Positions 31,328 through 42,900 of a stretch of DNA of 64,000 bases are shown here, in pieces. A model generated the notes under the pieces. It ran no database searches. It worked only from the letters and a program-made list of their open reading frames with translations, and was not told the DNA's origin. A program made the translations under genes and the position numbers. This stretch comes from Paragyromitra xinjiangensis (Eukaryota; Ascomycota; Pezizomycetes; Pezizales; Discinaceae), in assembly GCA_038503065.1 (NCBI GenBank), contig JBCAMK010000014.1:558001-622000 (forward strand), read 5' to 3'. Within the stretch, counting starts at the first letter, position 1, and every line of letters begins with the position of its first letter.

Positions 31328-34300
31328 AGAGATTAAGCCAAGGCTTATTGATGTAAGCGAATTTGTAGCTTTTTTTGAAGAAATATCGGGATTGAGAGTC
31401 AAGGACTTTTGATACATAAATAGATTACGTAATATAACCTAAAATAATTTATCACAGTATCCTATCGATGTCGCTGATGCATTCAGCAGCGAAGGGGCAA
31501 ATATAATATTTAGGGTGATCAACGTGAAGAATAAAGATGAGCCTAGAAAAAATTACGACATACGGCAGCAAGAACTAAGCGCTTTTACTGCTATTTCCCG
31601 CATGGTATAGACCTTTGGGCTAATATAGGAACAGTATGTATGTGGTGAAGTCGGAATAGTAGTGGCTCAATATGGGTCATGAGAAAAACGAAACGCTCCA
31701 TGGATGCTGTTTTTTAGCAGTCACTCTTTGCAGTTCCTCCCTTGGCTCGATTTTGGCCTGCAATTTACGATAAGTCCTAGTTTAGTGTGCCTACATATTA
31801 TCTCAAGGCGAAATCGTTGCAATGGGCTTTTTATTACCAATAAAATTTCTCTGGCTGCTCTTCATGGGAAGGGGAGGGATGACGCGATTCGTGTGTTAGG
31901 CGAAACATTTCGCTCACCTGCAGCTGGTGGCCGAGTGAGATTCTGTGCTTGTAAGCAGACACGCTCCTTGACTTCTCTACCACCGGGGGTAACAAATCAG
32001 CTAATGCATCATTTTTTATTGCAAAATATTGGTATAGGTAAGGCATTAGTAAATGTATATATTTTGCTATCTAAATTTGTATGGTATCCATAGGACATGG
32101 AAATGAATTAAGGGATGTGCTTTAACAACTCAAAATTCATATGGTAAATGCATCAGGAAAGTCGTATACGTAATAAGGGAAATTCGATGCCTTTCCCTCC
32201 ATTTCCTCCCCCTTTGCCATCCCTTTGCCATCCTTTTAGAATCCCTTTTCCATCCCTTTTCCAGGCCCTAAAACTGAGGGAAAAACTGCACTCAAAGATT
32301 AGATTATCAGGAAATTGAACTCCTGCTGGCTAGCTAGCCTGCTACTACACAATATGCTCCCTAATAGCCCTCCCCACCACCTTAACTACCAGTTAATATG
32401 GACAAGCATCAAAAGGCCTTCTTCATATGTGGTCTTATTTTGTGAAATACACGTATCCTGATGCCTTTACTGATTCCTTCCAAAATAAACACTTTTCCCT
32501 ACAACTTTCCCAGGTACACATTACTTGATGCCTTATTTTACACCTTTCCCTACACTTTTCCTAAAGAGCTCCTGCTAGTGAAGCTGTAAATGCACCAGTA
32601 AATTCATCCAGTGATACATTTCCCGCAGACATACCCAAAAGCACATCAATTTACACATTTCCTTGTCTTTCTCGTATGGGCAATGCGTAAATTGATTCAT
32701 TACCCCCGGTGGTAGAGTTTTAACTAGATATCCCCATACTAATACACGCCTTTCACGTATACATCCTTGCATACTACTGAGCGGTAGCGTATAAAGATGG
32801 TATAGCAGAGCACCTTGAACTATGGTGGGATACCTAGATCGTGCCCCAAAGCGCCGTGGATTGTCTCTCGGCAACTTTAACAACGGGACACTGAATGCCC
32901 CCAGCCCAAAAAGTCGACAGCGGGTCATATTGTGAGTCTGCCTTTAGTAGCTAATCGTGCTGAGAAATCAATAGCATTTGTAGACTAAACTCGCTTCAAG
33001 TGTGATGGGCGGCACGAGCCTAAGAAGCTGTAGGTAAACTAGGGCAGCGGTGCGCATTGAGCTTAGGGCCCAAGGGTCTCATGTTAGAAGATCTCCGTTC
33101 CTCGCAACTCTAAGTGATAATTTAGTATGAGAGGCGCTCAAACTACCACTTGCTGCCGATCAACAGGGATCTCAGCATTCTATCTTTACCTCTTACCCCT
33201 AGTAGATCTATCTCTGTATTTCCTAGTTCCTAACTTGCTTGAAGTTGCCTTGTCCAGCTCCATGCAAAAGAGTGTCTTCGTCCACATGACGCTGTGCTGC
33301 ACGAAATTTCATCGCGAAGTTCCCCGCATTTGAGCTGGTTCTCATTACGCCACCTGAAAAGCGAGCCAATCACTCATTGGTAAAATCAGCCGAACTAGAA
33401 GAGGGCAATTGTAAGTGGTCGGTAATTTCAACATATGAATTATTGTTCGCAACCTTTATCAATTGAGCACTGACCGGTTTTAAAGTTCGGCGAGCAGTCA
33501 TACGACCATCTCCTAAGGCGCTTTGTGCAGATAATTTCTGTTTGTCTATCAACTTCCCATAACCAAAGGTTTTCTTTCATTATCCACCCGTATTGGTTTC
33601 CGATCCTTATAACTTATGTATGCTAAATGTTATGATTATGAAGACTGCATGACCACCTGCTGTGCCCGGTTCACTGTCTGGATAGGGTGTTCGGCGAGCA
33701 TTGTTTTGCGCCCGCTATTGGGGCCACGGCTCTAGGTTTATTAATTCGGCTGAAAATGACAAATGGTCAACTGCCTCAGAACAGAACCGACCCTCACCAC
33801 TACCACGAAGCACTTCAGAATTGATACTTCTACCCTAGCTTAAAGAAAGTTACGAAGGACTCTACCTCTGCAACTATCTCTGATGGCAGTTTGAAAACGG
33901 CTGTGAGTAACTTACTACGTCTGGAGCTTACGGGGATCCTATTAACTTTAGGTCGTAGCGTCTTTTATTTTAGATTTAGCAAGCCGTAAATGTACTCTCA
34001 TTTCCAATGCGATGACTGGTATTGCTCGTTCAGCCTTGATAATACAAAATACTAGACCCAAAGAACACTCTCTGCCACCATCTAGTATTAACGGTGTAAG
34101 CTCCGGACATCAGCTCCACGGGGTTTTAAGACTGACAAACGCCTGGTGATTTGCACGTATTCAGGCATGCGCACCCAAACAGGTTTCACTGAATCATGCC
34201 TTCTATTGTACGACAGCCTACGCATGTCAGGCTAGCCATACATGACTCCAAGGCTTGCTCCAGCATATCATATGCCAAGTGTGATCTATCTAAAGGCTAT

Positions 34301-35806
34301 GTTTAAGGTATGCAAGAGTCACTACCTTGACGCAATAAGGCTGGAGTACTTAGAATTCCTGATTTGTGTTTAAAAGCACACTTACTTGTACTATCTCTCC
34401 CCTCCTGTTTATCACTATGTTTGTCATGCTACTTAACCTAGCTTTAGATATACTTAATGAAAATTCTATCTATGTATTCATTCTTATACAGGATAATCGA
34501 CTCTGGAGGACCTGACTAAAAGATGGTTACATGTAGTTACCTATCCAAAACTAGTCACTTGATGCATGCGCAGTGCCAGCAGCGAGCGATTGTAAATTTG
34601 TAGTGATGAGAATTATTGCTGCTATTTGCCAAACGATTCACGGTAGATAGGACTAATGGTATGTTCCCCGTCCCCGTGAATGTCAAAGCTAGTCAGAGGA
34701 GCTTCCAGCTAGAGGGACTAAGTTTCATGGAAAAACGCTGGCGAACATTCGGCGAGGATGCAGTAGACTCACTCCTAGCTTCGATGATTGATACAGTAAA
34801 ACCTATCATTACTTTATTGTATTTGTATCCCTGTAAAGGCTTAAGAAAAGCTGGAACGGGATTCCTATAGGGTGTTCGTTATGGAAATTATGGCTTTTAT
34901 TCCTGTAGTGGGAAAAAGACCGGTATCGTGGAAGTAGAATAGAGATATAACTATCATAGGATAGAATTATGATAGACTTACTGTATAAGATTAACTTATA
35001 ACTTCCCTTTTACCCACCCTATTTCGTCCGCTAGAGCTAGCTATAGAGCTGCGTAAGGTATGGACTCTGGTTACGCATCGAAGAGCCCTCGGGGCTTAGA
35101 AATCAACAAGCACATCCATGCTTTAGGAAGGCAAAGGGGAGAATTTTGCTAGGTAATAGAGCATGGAGGAGCTCCACGGTAGCTAGCTAGGTCATCCTAC
35201 GAATTTCTGAACGGGTGACACGAGAACTACATGTAACAGACGTAGTGCCAGTGTCCCATACAAAACAACCAATAGAAATATCAACCCCACATTCCAGTAA
35301 TTTCTTTTTCGAAAAAGGAATCGCAAAGTGTTTTCCCTTGAAGAACACCACATGATATGCCCAACGACGAATACACGAGGACATCACCCATTCTCACTCG
35401 CTCAAATCAAACCCAAATTATGGACCGTACCGGTGCAGCATCGGCAGCAGTCCCCAAAGATTCATGGAATTTACAGATATTTTAAAAGCAACTCTTAGGA
35501 AGTCGGGATATAGGTTGAGCCCTTTCTTTCCTGGTTGGTGCGGGCATCAATGATCTCCATGCTTGCGGGCTCGGCTAGAATAAGTTTATCGGGCCTTCTT
35601 AGCGAGGCGGCAGCGCATGACGTTTAGCGCCACGGCAACCCTTGCCGACCCCTCACCTTGTGATATCCGACTCTCCGCCTTTCCGCCAGCGTTCCTCCTT
35701 CTAAGTTTCGCGCCAAAGGACAAACAACAACCCCCTGGGATAAAAACCGGACTCAAACGAAAACAAGCATTTTACGGGAAGCGATTTGGTTTTAATCTAT
35801 CAACCA
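31328..35806. other. 4.5-kb gene-poor stretch with inverted repeat copies
   Basis: No gene is supported. It contains the inverted repeat pair at 31975 and 32700 (separate entry), a pyrimidine-rich tract at about 32195-32275 (repeats of CCCTTTTCCAT type), and TACATGTA at 34528 and 35228. The final 170 bases before 35807 are the ESS1 leader. Confidence 0.45.
31975..32717. repeat. Inverted repeat pair with core CTCTACCACCGGGGGTAA
   Basis: The 18-base core is at 31975-31992 on the plus strand and exactly inverted at 32700-32717. Similarity continues inward with mismatches (AATCA..T.A.GCA). About 700 bases lie between them, including several related phrases such as GTAAATGCA(T/C)CAG near 32145 and 32587. 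They could be ends of one element or two opposed copies of a dispersed repeat. No target duplication was identified. Confidence 0.5.
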
Positions 35807-36786
35807 TGGTATGCAACCTAATCAATCTTTCCCGTCTCTATCCCCGTCATGATTTATCCCTACCCCCCTGGCCCGGCGGATTATATATATCCGCTGTCGG
35901 GACTTGGGACTGATTGATTGCATACGATGCCAATGCGATGCAAACCCCACTATTAACATACCATCTGAATGAATTCAGTCTACAGAAGAAACAGGTCTTC
36001 CAGCCGACTGGACGATACGATTCTCCAAGTCCAAGAACCTTCCGTACTACTTCAACACAGCCACGAACACGTCGCAATGGGAACCGCCGGCTGAAGCCGA
36101 GCCAGAGAAGCTGAAGGTGTATATGGCGAACAAATTCCCAGTGACGACCTTGACGCCATCTGAGGGTGGCGGGCAGGCGGGGAAGATTAGATGTAGCCAC
36201 CTGCTAGTCAAGCATAGTGGCAGTAGGAGGCCAAGCTCATGGAAGGAGGTTTGTTTTCTTATCTGTTTGACGAGGGATTTCGATGCCGGCGGAGGCTTGT
36301 GCTGATGCGGTTATCGAAAATAGGCGAACATTACAAGATCAAAGGACGAGGCTATGGAGATCATTTTAGCTTTCGAGACACGTGTTAGGGATGGCTCGGT
36401 GAGCTTAGCGGATCTGGCACTCACAGAATCAGACTGCAGCAGTGCTAGGAAGCGCGGTGATCTGTCAGTATCCCCCAACTTTTGCCCCGTTAATACCACT
36501 CCCCGCCTTTTGGCAACCTTATCTTATCAATGGCTAGACTGATGGATGCATTTATGAATATTTGAACGCTGACGAGGGGAAATTAATACAGTGGTTTCTT
36601 TGGTCGGGGTGAAATGCAGAAGGAGTTCGAGGATGCAGCATTCGCACTGAAACCTGGGGAGATGAGCCATCCCGTTGAGACGGCGTCTGGAATTCATCTT
36701 ATCGAAAGGTATGCACACATCCCTTCCAGTAGTTTTTGGGTGGGGGTCAGGCATGATCGACTTATATGGCTTGTAGATTGGAATGA
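35807..36786 (+). CDS. ESS1: Pin1/ESS1 peptidyl-prolyl cis-trans isomerase, 5 exons, 179 aa
   Basis: Exons are 35807-35809, 35979-36248, 36324-36463, 36592-36708 and 36777-36786. Exon 1 codes only the start ATG, in a strong context (ATCAACCATGG), and the last exon adds three codons and the stop; every junction keeps phase. The protein has an N-terminal WW domain (about 7-38, W12 and W35), which reads phospho-Ser/Thr-Pro, and a parvulin rotamase domain (about 55-178). Catalytic and binding positions are present: H75, K79, R84/R85 of the phosphate loop and C129 in [13 protein letters not shown], matching human Pin1 H59, K63, R68/R69 and C113. Family members act in the nucleus on the RNA polymerase II C-terminal tail and on cell-cycle regulators. 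The length is normal for fungi. Confidence 0.93.
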
Positions 36787-39290
36787 AGCACTATCTTTTG
36801 CATCGGAGCGTTGGGTTACTCATAGTTGGCAAATTTCATGAAAACGACGGAAGGGAACAAAATCTCCAAGAATGATAACCCGCTCTGTTTTTTTTCTCCT
36901 CCCGATCCCTTCTCTCTTCTCTATCATTGATCCAAGACTAGCATAATGGCGAAGAGTAAAGGTCGCGAAAAGGGAAAAATTTGTTAGTATTGAAAAGAAA
37001 TAAAAAAGCAAACAGGCTTCATCGAAGAAAAAGAAAGGTGATGTGCTCCCCTTTGCATATAGATATTCGAGCACCGTAATGCAGTCAACAACGGCTTGGG
37101 ATGCTGTAGCGAAGCGCACGTGTGTGGGGGTCATGTAAGTTGCACACCAAAGTAACAATTCCCGTTAGACTTTTATGTCCTTGTTCGGGTTGAGAAATTA
37201 TCCGGGGACTGATCTCATGGCAGTTAATCCGATTTCTGGACTGTGCTTGCGCGGTCGGATGTGGAAAACTTACCTATCTTTCCTTCTTACATCCCACACA
37301 TATACCCTCCCATTCCTAGCACCCCTTGCTTATTCCCTGCATCCAATCGAGCCACCATTTACACAGAATCGGCCCGGCCCTCCAGCAACTTCTATCATTA
37401 GTTATGAAATAACAGCAAGATGGTTAAAAACTCATCAGCCGTTCGTAAATATCATATGTTTCCAAATTCCGGATTCGTTTTTTCAGGTATGGGGTGACTC
37501 CGCGGACCAAATACCAAAGTAAGCATTGGGAAGAACGATTCATGCTCGTGATATCGGCAGTCAACTCAAGACAGGCGGCTCTGTGGATACCAATAGTGAG
37601 TGGCTGGAGGTAAAGAGGAGAGTCGGCTCAAGATTGTTAATATCCAAAGTGGACATTAATTTCTGTACTAAGCGGGTTTCGATCGCCTGACCGAACCACA
37701 GGTAACGCCATCGGATGGAGATTTCACGCAATGGTTGCACGATTACAGGAAATTCGGTTTCTGGTTCGAAGGAGCTCACAGATCTAATAGTGATTGTATT
37801 AAGTACCTACAAGCGGAAGGAAGAAAAGAGAACGAAGAACACCAGGATAAGAGTTTTTCCGAGTCTAGGATTTACCGCTAGTGTCTTGAAATAGCTCTAT
37901 TCTCGTCGTCTGCTATTTGCATGTGATGCATTTAGATGATAGGAATGTCATAGTGGGGCTCTCGCACGTGCTTAGTGGGGGGATTGGAGCCTCATGCCAT
38001 TCTCCTCTCTACAGAGTCACCATACCTCGGGTGGGCGGAATGAGGTAAGGCCGGGCGGCTCTGATGGCAAGATCAAGAGATTGAAGTCTTAGGAGCCTTT
38101 TTTGCTGAGCCGGAAAAGGTTTGTTTGTCCTGAACATCCAATGTCGCCGCCATCCGCTTTGTTCGCTTTCCTCTTCCAAGGTAAGTGGCTGGTTAAAGTA
38201 CCGTATGTGGCGCTCGGATGACGAGAACGTCGGAAGCGAGAATTGAGTTTAGTCCCGTTTCCGAGGAGGCGAGAATCCCTGATTGCCGATCTTCTTTCCG
38301 CGGATTAGGATTAAGATTAGGAGGTTATCTTTGGCAGCTGAGCCGCGAGCGTTTTTCACATGTAAGACAGGTCCCTTTTCTCAACGTCCTGGAAGCGTAA
38401 CAGCCGGAGGCAGGCCAAAGGTAAGCACTGTGTTGTGATAAGCGAGGACGAGCGGCATGAGACGGCAACTTGATAGAGAGTAGGCAGAAACTTCAAGAGT
38501 TAGCAGATATACAGGAGGAGGACGCTGGATAATATGGAAAAGATGCCCTCCAATATGCAGGTTCTAACTGGGCTGCATCGATACGGTACACAATACGTAA
38601 AATGGTGCTCTAGAATCTCTGGGTCAAAATGGCGATACGCGGATAGGAGGCTGGGCAGATAGCGGTAACGTTTTTGCAGGCGTCCATACATACAACAACG
38701 GAAGTTCCATCCACCCCAATGGTTGTGCGCTACAAGGGACCCAGAATTGCGATCGATAAGGCCATATCTATTCAACGTCGCAGTGCTTTTGGGAGTAGCT
38801 CTTCCTTTTTTTTACCCTGATGTTTTACTTTTTTTTCACGTGTCAAGGAAACGAGGGCTATTCGCCTGCGCGTTCCCTTGCACCTCACAAATTAAACCAA
38901 TATTACATGTAGTGATGGTGGCAGGAGGCTGTCCATCTGCTGCTGCATACGTAAACACGCACCACCGCACGCAGATACAAGTACTTATCTATCCAGCCAC
39001 TACCGCGTCGTCACGGAATTCTGATACAAGCTAGATACAAAGTGAGGTAGAGTTGCTCATACAAATACTCCGGCCCACCCCTCTTGCTCTCCGGTCTCCT
39101 CCCCTCCATCACTTCATTTGTCGTGCTTTCAACTTCCTCCCTGCCAGTAAGTAAATTCTTATACCACCAACTATGTGCGCTTTTCTTCCCCTTCTCTCTA
39201 CCTCCATATCTTGCATATAATATTTCGCCCTACTAATCACCTATCTCGCTAGTTTCCTCAAATCCAATTTCGCTCTTCGCTAGTAAATAC
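36787..39290. other. Intergenic stretch between ESS1 and the perilipin-like gene
   Basis: No gene is supported in 2.5 kb. The ORF at 36820-37158 on the minus strand covers a purine-rich stretch of the plus strand and looks incidental. One TACATGTA is at 38904. From about 39050 the sequence becomes pyrimidine-rich and is the promoter and leader of the 39291 gene. Confidence 0.45.
39147..39252 (+). other. Probable 5'-UTR intron of the perilipin-like gene
   Basis: A consensus donor GTAAGT (39147), a branch-like CTAATCAC near 39234, and a CTCGCTAG acceptor ending at 39252 frame a 106-base segment just before the start codon at 39291. Upstream and downstream flanks are pyrimidine-rich leader sequence. 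Transcript data are needed to confirm it. Confidence 0.5.
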
Positions 39291-39902
39291 ATGCCTCACG
39301 CTGAAAAAGATACCATGTCCACCACCGAGAATATAAAACCTACCATGAACGGGGAGACCCCCTCGTTCAAGTCCCTCCACCACCTTGCATCATACCCAAT
39401 CATCTCTGATTCAATCTCAACCTTTAAAGCGTACCCACTCGGCCAACGCTCCATCGAGATCACCCACTCTGCATATTGCACATTCATCGCGCCACTTTCA
39501 CCATACCTCTCTAAGGCTGCGCCCTACGTTGCCCGCGCTGATGAACTCGCTGAGAGCGGCCTTGGCAAGATTGATGAACGTTTCCCTATTGTCAAACAGC
39601 CTACTGAGAACATTAAAAACACGGTTGTCGAAACTATTGGCTATCCAAAGAAGCTCGCTGGTGAGGCTTACTTGCGTGGAACGGGCTTTGCGAAGGAAAC
39701 CAAAGAATATGTTTTCACAATTTACGACGACGAGCTTTCGAGGCAGGGAAATGCAGAGAGCCAAGGCAGATACATCCCAAAAGCCAAGGCTGGTGTAGCG
39801 GCCGGGCTAGTTGTAAGCTCGGAATTGATGGGTGCCATTGTGTCTTACCTGGGGAGTAAGAAGGAACAAGCTAAGGTAAAGGTTGATGAGATCAAGCAAT
39901 AA
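39291..39902 (+). CDS. Cap20/perilipin-like lipid-droplet protein, single exon, 203 aa
   Basis: After a polar start the protein carries the Cap20/MPL1 hallmarks: HLASYPIISDSISTFKAYPL, a Y.TF.APLSPYLSKAAPYV segment, ADELAESGLGKIDERFPIVK, and an amphipathic helix region through KETKEYVFTIYDDE. A moderately hydrophobic C-terminal stretch (about 167-188, AGVAAGLVVSSELMGAIVSYLG) could attach it to a lipid monolayer. In Metarhizium and Colletotrichum, members coat lipid droplets and affect lipid storage and appressorium turgor. Length is close to the family norm. A second ATG lies nine codons in (MSTTENIK). The leader probably has an intron. Confidence 0.88.
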   Translation: MPHAEKDTMSTTENIKPTMNGETPSFKSLHHLASYPIISDSISTFKAYPLGQRSIEITHSAYCTFIAPLSPYLSKAAPYVARADELAESGLGKIDERFPIVKQPTENIKNTVVETIGYPKKLAGEAYLRGTGFAKETKEYVFTIYDDELSRQGNAESQGRYIPKAKAGVAAGLVVSSELMGAIVSYLGSKKEQAKVKVDEIKQ

Positions 39903-42900
39903 AGAGTGCCGTTTCTTTATTTCTTCTTTCCCTTTAATTTTCTCCGTGTATCTTTTTCTCTGTTATGGGTTCGGGGTCTACAAGTTTGGACCGTTGCTCT
40001 TATCGCGAGTGCTTTCAGTTTGAATTGTGGGGCTTTTTGCTTTTGGGCTTTGACAACTTCGTTGCTCTAACGAGTCTCAACCTTTTGCCCGGATTTGTGC
40101 TTGTATAAATGACAGTGGGTATGATCTTAAAAAGGAAGACAAAAACGAGCGTTTTTCATTATTTTCATTTCTCGGGGCGGATGGTAATTGGTGTTCGTGG
40201 TCTTTTTTTTTACCTGTTTCTTGCGCATTAGGATTTCCACACAGGTTAATAGAAATCTCCTAATATTTTAACTACCGTGCCGAGACGATTACCACCTAGA
40301 CAATTCTAAGTCAACCGAGGTTTTGACTGCATATAAGCTCAGTAGCAGGATTAAGTATAAGTACCATGCCAGACCTGTTCTGATGATGCATGTTACATAC
40401 ATGTAGATATTTCAAGCGTTTGGGACAGGGGGTCGGCCCGGGTTGAGCTGCAACTTCTACTGCAGAACGTAAGCCATGGTCAATTCTCGCGTTACTTGAG
40501 GAATGCAGATCGAACATAGCGAGTGATAGTATATGAGGCGAAACCGGAAGTTGCCACGGAGAAGGTGCACAAGGTGGATCGATGTCAGGAGAAAAGCAAA
40601 CACTGGGAAATATAATCAGCATTGACGCTATTGGCCTTTTTTTGCGGGACGCTGAGCTTGCCTTGGAGACTCGCCGGTCGGCTCGATGGGGCTAGAAGCT
40701 GCAGTTCAACCTGTTAGGAGCAGGAATATTAAGTAATTTTATTGTAGAAGCGGTGTAAATTAGATCCTAATCTTTAATATCGTATTTACTGGGGGAAAAT
40801 TCCTAGAATTGAATGAAGATTGCATCTCTGATGGAGATGTTTTTTTTAAGACTGGCAGGATCGACTATTGATCTTTAAGATCTACATATACCAAGCCCCA
40901 GCACCTTATCCGGATGAGTGATAGGCAACCCCATCACACCGAAACCATCCCGTTACATTGGAATAAAGCTTGTATTCCCTCAGTCGCCTGCATCGGAGCG
41001 GTTTCTCGTGAGTGTGACTCTCGATCTGCTCCTAAAACAAAATGCTCCTGCATCTTTACCCAGATTTCTGAGCCAGGCCCATGACTCGAATTAAATTCCG
41101 CATCTCGCCTGTTAGCTGCGACTGAGAGTACGACTAGGATGGATTCTGACAGGGAGAAAATTACTCATGGGATATCACTCGTTTATGACGCACGTTCTTA
41201 GATAGATAGATAATTCATTAAGTACGTTATCGCTCTAAATTCGATGTTATGAAAATGCGCATTTTCAGTTATTTTCATAGTAATTCTTTGGCCTACCGAT
41301 TACTAGATACTCGATAGCCACTCGGGTCCCTTCACAAGCATTACATGTAGTTTAAACAAAATCTCGTATCGTGGATTAGCGGCCCCAAGGTACCCTGACT
41401 TGCGCCCACGTCTATTGCCGGGCAGACCCGTTTCGATGACCTACTTCTCTCGATCTCTCACCCGGGGATGATCCTGGTCAAACGTCTAATTGCCGTTCCT
41501 CGCCGCCTTTTCGTCCGGTGTTTCATGTGCAGGTCCAGTTTTTACAGTTAGCAATCTTTCTGAGTTCAGAAATCCTAGAACACTGAGCCCCAAGAAATAT
41601 ACAGCAGTTAATACCTTGAGCCTTTAGATACTGAGTAGAGATATGTATGCCAATGAGCCATATATCGCTCCGGATCTGTCATGATAGTCACATATAATGG
41701 CTATAGCCAGTACAAACTCTCAATGCTTTAAGATCGGCTCCATACTATTCGATTCAACCCATGTGTAAATGGGAATAGCGTTCTGCCGATGAGACGGCTC
41801 GCACCAGCTGCGAGAGATGAGGTAGATGCCTCAGCGTGTGCGGGTTGTGGTTGTGGAAATTCGCGCAAAATTGACTGATCTGGATGCTGCCGCCCCCCGC
41901 TGCCTATTTTCTGGTTCGAGAGGATGGTGAATCATACATTACTACCCCTCACTTTGCCGGCAGCTCCGATTGAGCCTCAGCCTCAATTTACCGCTATCAT
42001 CTCTGTGGGGGCCTGCAGGTTTTAGAAGGGGAATTTTAAATGATCTGTACTTATGTGCATGGATGAGCTAAATTCGTATCTTTTGACCGACAGGGAATAA
42101 ATATATCAAGTCATGAAAAAGCACTCGTGCTCACGTACAGCTTCGCTTATGTAGATCGGGGGCCTTGATGCAGATCCATAATTCCTGCTAATCTCAGGGA
42201 AATTCGGAGCGAAGCTTGAAATATGGTTTCTCGTGAAATGGAGTAAGCTCAATAGCCTACTAGGTATACAGTACCAAAGGTGGGGTGAGAAAGCTACTGC
42301 AGTGCTCAGCTGCAGCGCTGGCGTTGTCACATTCCCTGCAACTGCGCATTTTTTTTGGTAGGTTCCGAATTAACGTAGAGATCGAACGAATACAACTGTT
42401 GAAATATAGCAAGAGCTCTAAGCTATTATTCATGGCAACTAGGGCCTAGGCCTAAAGGGCCGCATCACTAGTGGCCTGACCTATTACTCACTCGTTCGTG
42501 AGCCCGTCAGGTCATTACTCGAATAGCCACACAATCTAAAGTAGCCAGTCCAGAGAGCTGTGGTTAGTGGAATTACGAGCCCCATAACTAATCACCCGAA
42601 TCGATACATGCAAACATGCTACTAACCCTGACATACATGGTGCGTCTGGGTAGAGAAGAAAAAATATCTTTCAAAGTATCCTCCAATTGTCACTCGAACA
42701 AGTTACACTGGTACCCTTAACCACAGTTCCTCTGACGATGGGATAACACTACAGCCCGGGCTAAGATATGACAGCACCGCAATTTCAATCCTAAATCCCT
42801 TTTTTGACACAATGACTATCTATGATTCGGAAAGGATGACAACTGCAGTTTCCTTATACTTTCCATTTGACAGGGCTTTAGCTTAATGATAGGAACTTAA

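Noticed and set aside
36820..37158. 112-codon minus-strand ORF downstream of ESS1
   Set aside because: It is rich in Phe, Leu and Ser from a purine-rich plus strand, with no family resemblance and no neighbouring splice signals.
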